The notes under the pieces were generated by a model, which did not search any database, was not told the origin of the DNA, and was given only the letters and a program-made list of their open reading frames with translations. Shown one piece after another: positions 56,762 to 64,000 of a DNA stretch of 64,000 nucleotides. Numbering within the stretch: the first letter of the stretch is position 1; each line of letters starts with the position of its first letter. The stretch comes from Sternotherus odoratus (lineage: Eukaryota > Chordata > Testudines > Kinosternidae). Location: the NCBI GenBank assembly GCA_032164245.1, contig JAVMKO010000001.1:166833434-166897433 (forward strand), written 5' to 3'. The position numbers were made by a program, and so were the translations under genes.

Positions 56762-59700
56762 TTAAGTGCCTTAAGGAGATTGGTGAACTAGGCCTCACTG
56801 CTTTCATGGAGGCAGCAGAAAGGTGTACATTGCGGGTGTCCAGAAGAGAAGGGACGGGGCACTTGAGTGTAACAAAGTGGGATGTGTAAATTGCTAGCCT
56901 GAATTGGGTAAGAACTGGCTCCTGGAGGCTGAATAGGAGAGCATGTGTTGACAACTGCCATTGGGGAAGGTTTCCCCTGGTGGGCACAGACCAGGCTCTC
57001 TTGTGTTGTAAGCAGGTGATAGTGATCCACACCAGATACTTTGGGTAACTCTGAAAAGTGTCACAATGGAATAACGAAATAGATCTGGGTCATTAAGGGG
57101 GCAGGATAGAAAAAACATAGAGCTCTCTCCAAATATATTGTAACAGTGAAGTTAGCACTGTAATCGTGATAAGTAATAGTGGAACTCCGTTAAGCTACTT
57201 GACATATATTTGCTTAAAAGCCTATTTAGAAAAAAAAAACCCCATATATTATTCCAGAAATCTACATGCAGGTTTTATGTGATAGTACATCTAAACTGAA
57301 TAATTTTGTTTTAAATTCTCTCTTTTGAGAAAGAAAAGAAAAAGAAAGCCCAAACGATAAGGGAGGACATTTTCCAATATACTTCCTGTAAAATGGAAGC
57401 CTTCCAAGATTAAAATATGCCTCTTAACCAGCTTCCTTTATATTCCATTATATTCTAGTGCCACTGACATTGCATTTCTATGACAAATGAATTATACTTG
57501 AATATCAGGAGAAGAAAGAAAAAAAAAAGAGAGAGGCGCTCTACATTTCTACCAGCCACGTATAATATAGACTGGATTAATTTCCCTCTCTTCGCAGGAA
57601 TTGAATTGCTGTGACAGGTGAATTGGTCTCTGAGCTGGGCATGCGGCCCCTTTAACTAGCTCTGCTGCAGCTTATATTTTAAATATCCATTTTAAATTCC
57701 ACTCCCATCACCACAAAAGTTTATAATATTGATGAAGTTAAATATGAACCGTATATGTTTCTATCTAATAGCCATCATGGAAGTACCAGAATATCAATGG
57801 AAAAATGGATATATTTTACTATTATTTATTCTGCTCTTGCTCATAATGTGCTAGGTGCTGTCCATATAAATAGAAGACACAGATCCCAACCCTGTGATGA
57901 GCTCTGTTGGGCAGACCCTTGCATGCATGCAGTTCCATTGCTGTCAGTAGGGCTCTGTCTGGGTGCTCATTGCAGGATCAGAGCCACTGGCCTGTCTCCA
58001 AAAAAAGTTACAATTTAATAGGACAAGCAACATATCAAGGGCTGGGAAGAGGGACACAGAGAAAATATCTGTAGTTTTATACAGATTTCACCTCTTGTGA
58101 TTATTTATACATTTTTAAATATGAAGATATAAAATATTGGCTATGCTACACCATCTCCCTCAGACTATCCAGTAATAATTGGCTAGTTTCTTGTAGTCCC
58201 CATAGCAAAAGTAAGTTTGAAAGAGGCTTTGAAGGAGGAAGTGGTAATGACTTTACTATGTTGATTATCTCTGCAATGATGCCTTAATATTTTACATTCC
58301 TTATGATACCCCTGTCAGCAGAACATGTCTGAAAATAGAATTACAGTCCCAACTGAATGTTCTCTATGTAAGTATTAAAAAAAATCCACATATACTTCAT
58401 GTTTAATTTTGTTATGCAAGCACCACAGGGCCTGGAGAGATGACTATCTACAAGAAAGGATAATGAGCATTGTGTCGTTTATCCAGATAAAAAGATATTG
58501 TAGGTCTATATATACTTATCTATATATGCCTTAGGATGGGAATATCTATGTTTTATCTTCCTGCTAGCAGCATTGCTGGTGCAGCTAGTCTCCTGGGAAA
58601 GAAAAGGGTGCTGCTATTTTTCCCCCCCTGCATAGCCAATTACAACCTGTTAAAGAAGGGTTCTTTCTTTTAAAAAAGAGCAAATTTCCAGTCCCTTCTT
58701 TAAAAAATGATAGTAAGGTAATGATTTGCATACAAAAGCACTTTAATATTTGTACTGTAGTGCATGTGGCAATTATCTGACGAGATAGAGCAGTCGTTTC
58801 AGCCAGTTGCCACAGGCTTGGCATTAGTGAGATGAGTAAAAAGCATTCAGATGTACAGAAAAAAAGGGATATTCCAGCTTTCTACCAGCTACCTTGAACA
58901 TACTTCACGTTTAATTTCACCCTGTTGCCACAGGCACTGTGTTGTTATGACGGCTGATCTGCCATGGAATAGCTGTAAAAGAAAATCAACAAAGGGTCGC
59001 TTCAGCGACTTTCAGTGCAATTTATTGGCGCTTGTATCCAGCGGCTGCTGCCGCCTGTCGGGGTAATGACACATGATGGGTGATTAAAGTGCAAGTCCTT
59101 AAATCAAAGCTGTGCCAATGGTCTGAAGAGGCAGCAAACAGCACTCAGCACTTGTTCATTGCTCATAGTGGGAGGACCTCATTAGAATAAAAAGAGGACT
59201 GTTCTACTAACAAGAGCGAGTCCTTGTGTCTAGGGACCCTTTTCATGTTTTCAAGATTTACCACAGCTTCTCTGTAGCTGCTCCCAGACTGCATTAAAAA
59301 ATAAAAGTACTACAATCCGTCAACATTTGCTTGAAATTAGAACAGAGGCTCCCAATAGTTTATTTATACCAACATATTTCAACAAAGATACACCCATCCT
59401 TTGGCCAGGCGGGTGGGGTAGAAAAAGGCAAGGTAATTGGGTATGGGACGAAAAAGGCACTTTTTGGTGTATATGCTGGTTTCGGTTCAACTGAATTAAT
59501 GATTTATTATTTTTCACCTTTACTTACTCCATTGTTCTGATTAAATGTTTAGGTCTTTGAACTATGGAGTCTCCCTTTTCCATTGGCCAGAATCTCAGTC
59601 CTCTCTGCCTAAGGTGGCTGCAATGGATAAGAAATTTTACACTCTGGCTCAAGATGGCAGAACGTAGAAGGAGAAAATAATAAAAACACAGAGTGTACAA

Positions 59701-59974
59701 CCAAAGTGTCATTTTTGTCATGGAAAACACTATTTATTGACCATGGGACTGCAAAATATGGAATAAGGCCAGAAGAAGAAATATCAGTCAGAATAGTCGG
59801 GCTTGTTCACAGTGAACTTGACACAGTGAGACAATTGTTCTTCCTACAATGGATTTTTTGAACATGCGACGGATGGCAATTTTTATCTTCCTTTACAGCA
59901 CACCATGGGTGATTAGTTGGAGTTACTTTGCTGAGGTAAGCACACTGAATTCTCCATTATCATACACTGGCTTT
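56762..59974. other. Intron, few features
   Basis: Only the composite old repeat at 57825-58025. Conserved non-coding elements cannot be judged without an alignment. Confidence 0.4.
57825..58025 (+). repeat. Ancient interspersed repeat, composite
   Basis: GTGCTAGGTGCTGTCCATAT and AAAGTTACAATTTAATAGG flank an inserted segment with GAGCTCTGTTGGGCAGACCC and TGCAGGATCAGAGCC. Family uncertain. Confidence 0.35.
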
Positions 59975-60380
59975 ACTGCAGGAACAAGGGGGTCACCTAA
60001 TGAAATTAATAGGCAGTAGGTTAAAAACAAACAAAAGGAAGTACTTCTTTACAGAACACACAGTCAACCTGTGGAACTCAGGGGATGTTGTAAAGGCCAA
60101 AAATATAACTGGGTTCAAAACCGAGCTAGATAAGTTCATGGAGGATAGGTCCATCAATGGTTATTAGCCAAGATGGTCAGGGATGCAACCCCATGCTGTG
60201 GGTGTCTCTAACCTGTGACTGCCAGAAGCTGGGACTGGACAACAGGGGATGGATCATTTGATAACTTCCCTGTCCTGTTCATTCCTTCTGAAGCACCTGG
60301 CATTGGTCACTACCGGAAAACAGAAAGGTGGGCTGGATGGACATTGTGTCTGATCCAGTATGGCTGTTTTTATGTTAATA
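59975..60380 (+). mobile_element. CR1 LINE 3' end fragment
   Basis: It begins inside the C-terminal coding region (HLMKLIGSRLKTNKRKYFF, TVNLWNSG, NITGFKTELDKFMEDRSING), then the stop codon and a CR1 3' UTR with GGGCTGGATGGACATTGTGT and an ATGGCTGTTTTTATGTT end. Only about 400 bp remain. Confidence 0.85.
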
Positions 60381-60644
60381 TTTAGGTATTTTGGCAAGAC
60401 AAACTCATTTAAGTGTGTCCTTATCCTGCCAGGATAAAGGTACACGAAGAACAGGTGTACATTTGTTTTTCACCTATGACTACTGCAACGCCTCAGTAAT
60501 ACGGCAGCGTGTTACCTTTCAACAGTGGACGATATAGTTTCACAGGACTCAGAGTTCCCTTACATGAGCCTCCATTTGTTCTTCTTTGAGTTTCTGTATT
60601 TTATCATCATCATTTCTTTGGATTGCAACTGGGATCAGGGCCTC

Positions 60645-60865
60645 ACTGTGCCAGGTGTTGTACAAACAGAGTGAAAGAATGAAAGACAACCCTCACTGTG
60701 AAAAGCTTACAATTTAAGTAGACTGACCCGATATAGGGTGGGAGGGGAAACAGACACAAAGAGGTGAAGTAACTTATCCAAGGTCACACAGCAGGTCAGC
60801 GGTAGAGTTGGGACTAGAACCCCAGGCTCCCAACCCAGGACCCTAACCACTGGACCCTGCTGCCT
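60645..60865 (-). repeat. MIR/CORE-type ancient SINE fragment
   Basis: Contains AAGGTCACACAGCAGGTCAG and GGGACTAGAACCCC (a degenerate B-box on the minus strand) and AACCACTGGACCCTGCTGCC, the usual MIR-type landmarks. Confidence 0.6.
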
Positions 60866-63531
60866 ATCCCAGGCTGTTTTTTCGCTGCTCGTCACATATC
60901 TGTAGCAGGGTTTAGCTAAAATATTTAAAGTAGGGTAGCTTAGCATGATAAGTATTATTTGCGATTAATATATTCATGCTGGAAGGATGCATGAGTCTGA
61001 CTGTAGGGTACAGCTTTAGGTTTATGTGTTAATCATGTATAATGCAAATTATCAAGAAGTGTATTTGAGAGAGTATTTGAAAATGAAGTGATTTTATTGG
61101 TAGACAGGACTTGCTGGATGAGTTTTGGTGGTCAGATTAAATGTCACCAGTCTGCCGGCTGGCATGCAAATGAGTGATGGATTTAGGAAGGATCAAGCAA
61201 ATCATGGCTGAATCCAGTTGATGATTTGAATAGGAACATACCGCAGATTACTTCCTAGGTTTTATGCTGAAACTTGGCTCCCATTAGAAATTCTTACAAA
61301 ACTGTTTTAACATGTTATACATGCTCTAGTTTGGAATTAAAGAGTGATAGTATTCAGATGAACCAATCTGTGCAGGTAGATTTTGAATGGCACCCATTTT
61401 AAATAGACATCTCTTCTCCTATGACTCCTGGACAATCTTCAATTAACTTTAGTTCTTCACTCACCTTGAAAGGCTTCTTATCCTCTGTAGAATTTATTTA
61501 AAATCCCCTAATTCCAACCACCACTGGAAAAAGTCCATTTCTGGATGCCTTCTTTCAGGGTTCTCTCACTGCTTTTTTTCTTCTTCTTTACATTTTATAT
61601 ATCCTGGTGCATGTGAAGTTTGAACATTTTATATGTTGAGCTCAGCAGAAAGACAGACATACCTGATGGTAATCTTCAGATGGATTTATCAAATGGTAAA
61701 GAGATGGACAATAATTGTTAGGCGTAGACTGTTTTTTTACAGTTCTCGGTCTAACCCTTTGGCTGCTCCTCCAATATCCACTTTGGAGGCTCTTTCTCCT
61801 CCTCACCCTTGGTTGATTTTCCTCAGGGCTCTATCCATTGGTACCTTCTCTCTTCCCTGTATGCTCATTCCTTATGCAATCTCCATCAGTCATGCAGCTT
61901 TTGCTACATTGTCTGAGGTGAATCATCTTGCAACTAGCACCATTTGGACCACTAAAGAATAAAAATACATATCTAGAATTGCCACCAGGTACTAGCAAAG
62001 TTGTTTTTTAGCCTATATGACCTGCATAGTATGTCTATTTGAGAAAAAATGTGCAAGAGGTAATAAACCAGGAAAATATATTAGTTCAAATGCTCATTCT
62101 AGCCAGTTGCAGACTACCAATAAAGACACTTATCTCATGTTAACACCTACTGTAAATAGGGGATAACTTTGCATACTTGATACTAGAAATGTTGGAAGAA
62201 GAAGGAATCCAGTCTTTCAGGAAGATGAGATTTATCTCGGTCAATACAGAAGACTTCTCTGAAAGTGTTCAGGTAGACAAAGGAGAAAATGGAGTAGACA
62301 GAAACACTTATTAAAAATGGGAAAAAAATAACCTGCGTATAAGATTATTATTCTTAATTCATGGTTACGCTTTCAATGGTTGGCATATGCGTACATATGT
62401 TGCAAGTCTTTCAAGAGAGCGGCTAAAAAGGAGGGGTGGAAGGAACCACCCCTTATGTCTCTATTTCAGAGTGATAGTCTGATTTCAAGAACTCAGTGGC
62501 TTTAAATCTGTATTAATCCTCTTATTTCTTTCTCAAGTGATTTGTATGGTATACAGTATGGTATACAGATTGAAAATCTATATGGAGTGTCAAGGAATAT
62601 GGGGAGGGGGAAAGGAAGTTCATTTGTCACAAGGACTCTTCAAAGAAACTAAATAGCAAAATATTTGTGTCAATCTTTTTGAATTTTTGAAAGGATTTTC
62701 CTATCTAACCCTGATACCCATAAATCACTGCCTGTAGCATATTTTATCCCCCTCTGGCTTTGAGTAAAAGGAGGCAGTTAGGGTGAACACATGGAGCTGG
62801 GCAAACACATTATGCAAGATCAATTAATGACTAGCGCAGTGAATTTCACTGAGGAAATCTGAGGCTTTCATCTAGTAGCAGGTACATCCCTGAGGACTAC
62901 AGCATAGAAGCCAGTGTAACAAAGTGGGAAAGGGAGTAAGAATAATCACAGGGGGAAATAAAACAAACAAACAAACAATAGAATACATCTGGAGAACACT
63001 ACGTAGGTATAGGGTCTCCTTTGGAGTGACAGCAGTTTATTACATTTCAACCATAATGATCCCTACTATAACTTGGGATTCAGCCATATCATAGGAACAC
63101 AACTGCACTATTCTACTGATGTCACTCCAGCAACCAGATTGCTCTTAATGTATGTTTGATTAAAGCTAAGTCTGAACCTCCTTTAAGCATACACCCACAC
63201 ACAAACAGAGTATGCAATAGCTGCTTTATAATCCCATGCTGGGAACAGTATGTGTGCGAGTGTATATGTGTGAAAGTGCATGCGTGTGTGTGTTTGCTAT
63301 CTTAGAGCCAGAGGGGTTTTCATTAGATTCAAACAGTAACTAACTCTCCAGGGAGGCCCCTGCTCTTATTTGATAAGGGATGCTCTTTTATCACACATGA
63401 AACTGCATGCAGTGATCAGTCAGGCACTGTGCATAGCTGCCAACAAGAGAGAAGCTGCTTTTCTATAGTGTATTACAGAAATGTACTGCTACTGTAGTTG
63501 AAAACTGGTCCCCAAAACGGTCAGTTACAGA
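60866..63531. other. Intron, no feature recognised
   Basis: The 109-codon ORF at 61633-61962 has no recognisable motif. GT-rich stretch at 63262-63293 and the AAAC repeat at 62962. Confidence 0.4.
62962..62978 (+). repeat. (AAAC)n microsatellite
   Basis: Four AAAC units. Confidence 0.8.
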
Positions 63532-63825
63532 GGGCTGGTCTCCACTACGGGGGGGATCGACTGCAGATACGCAACTTCAGCTATGTGAATCACGTAGCTG
63601 AAGTTTGCATATCTGCAGCTGACTTACCGTCCGTCCTCATGGCGGCGGCGGTCGGTGGTGCGCTCCCCCGTCGACTCCAGCTTGCGCCTCCCGGCAAGCT
63701 GGAGTTACGCAGTCGACGGGGGAGCCGCGAGCGATCGATTTCTCGCGTCCTCATCAGACGCGAGAAATCGATCGCCAGAAGATCGATGGCTACCCGCCGA
63801 TTCGGCGGGTAGTGAAGACATACCC
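63532..63825 (+). mobile_element. Harbinger-type MITE, same family as 22225-22471
   Basis: Begins GGGCTGGTCTCCACTACGGG and ends GTAGTGAAGACATACCC; the interior matches the 22225 copy through GACTTACCGTCCGTCCTCAT and the CTCCAGCTTGCGCC arm. It is about 45 bp longer, because it has an extra palindrome with two GCGAGAAATCGATCG-type arms (63740-63785). The termini extend as AGA ... TCT; the target duplication is not clear. Confidence 0.78.
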
Positions 63826-64000
63826 TCTAGCATGGGAAACTGGTGTTAAACCTGATTTATGAAAAACATTAGTAATTGCTCATATTTTTGGTTTTGGAAA
63901 TTTTGGATATCACATTACTCTGGTCATTTCTGCAGTAATAAGGAAAAATGGTCCTCTCCTTCGTACCAATCGGTGTGTCACTTTTGGCAAAAGATAAACT

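Noticed and set aside
56524..57032. ORFs of 121 and 166 codons on opposite strands
   Set aside because: They lie over a G-rich hAT-like MITE and its flank; no motif.

Overview
The window is vertebrate genomic DNA, most likely from a turtle. This rests on the repeat content (CR1 LINEs, Penelope-like elements with hammerhead-type ends, DIRS, Harbinger and hAT miniature elements) and on three exons of a conserved vertebrate gene. There is no sign of bacterial or viral genome organisation. The species call is an inference from the repeat mix.

The only host gene I can support is on the minus strand. Three small exons at 13225-13421, 9652-9748 and 8097-8225 have consensus splice sites and matching phases. 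They encode the ninth Ig-type domain and the start of the first fibronectin III domain of a DSCAM-family neuronal adhesion receptor. The residues fit DSCAML1 better than DSCAM as I remember the two. Everything else is intron of this gene, or flank: more than 50 kb upstream of the first visible exon and 8 kb downstream of the last one.

The intron carries many mobile elements. Four CR1 LINE 3' or RT fragments lie at 1190-2412, 3195-3680, 18430-19080 (minus) and 59975-60380. A set of short palindromic GGGCCTGATTC-type elements is scattered through the window. Harbinger-, hAT- and foldback-type MITEs lie at 11926, 14803, 21509, 22225, 42241, 43994, 52274, 56431 and 63532. LTR-like turtle repeats lie around 15500-17225 and 20270-21480.

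The centrepiece is a nested composite at 21882-32852, flanked by a 13-bp near-identical target duplication. A Penelope-like element about 0.55 kb long was the first insertion. It was split at 22224/26727 by two adjoining Harbinger-type elements. The larger of these (22475-26726) keeps a Myb/SANT-like gene but no recognisable transposase, and it was itself invaded by an internally deleted Ty3/gypsy (Gmr1-like) retrotransposon with a SCAN-like gag. The same Penelope copy was split again at 26860/32780 by a 5.9-kb DIRS retrotransposon (minus strand). The DIRS has a gag-like ORF, an RT/RNase H region, a tyrosine recombinase, inverted terminal repeats and a textbook internal complementary region that fixes both ends to the base.
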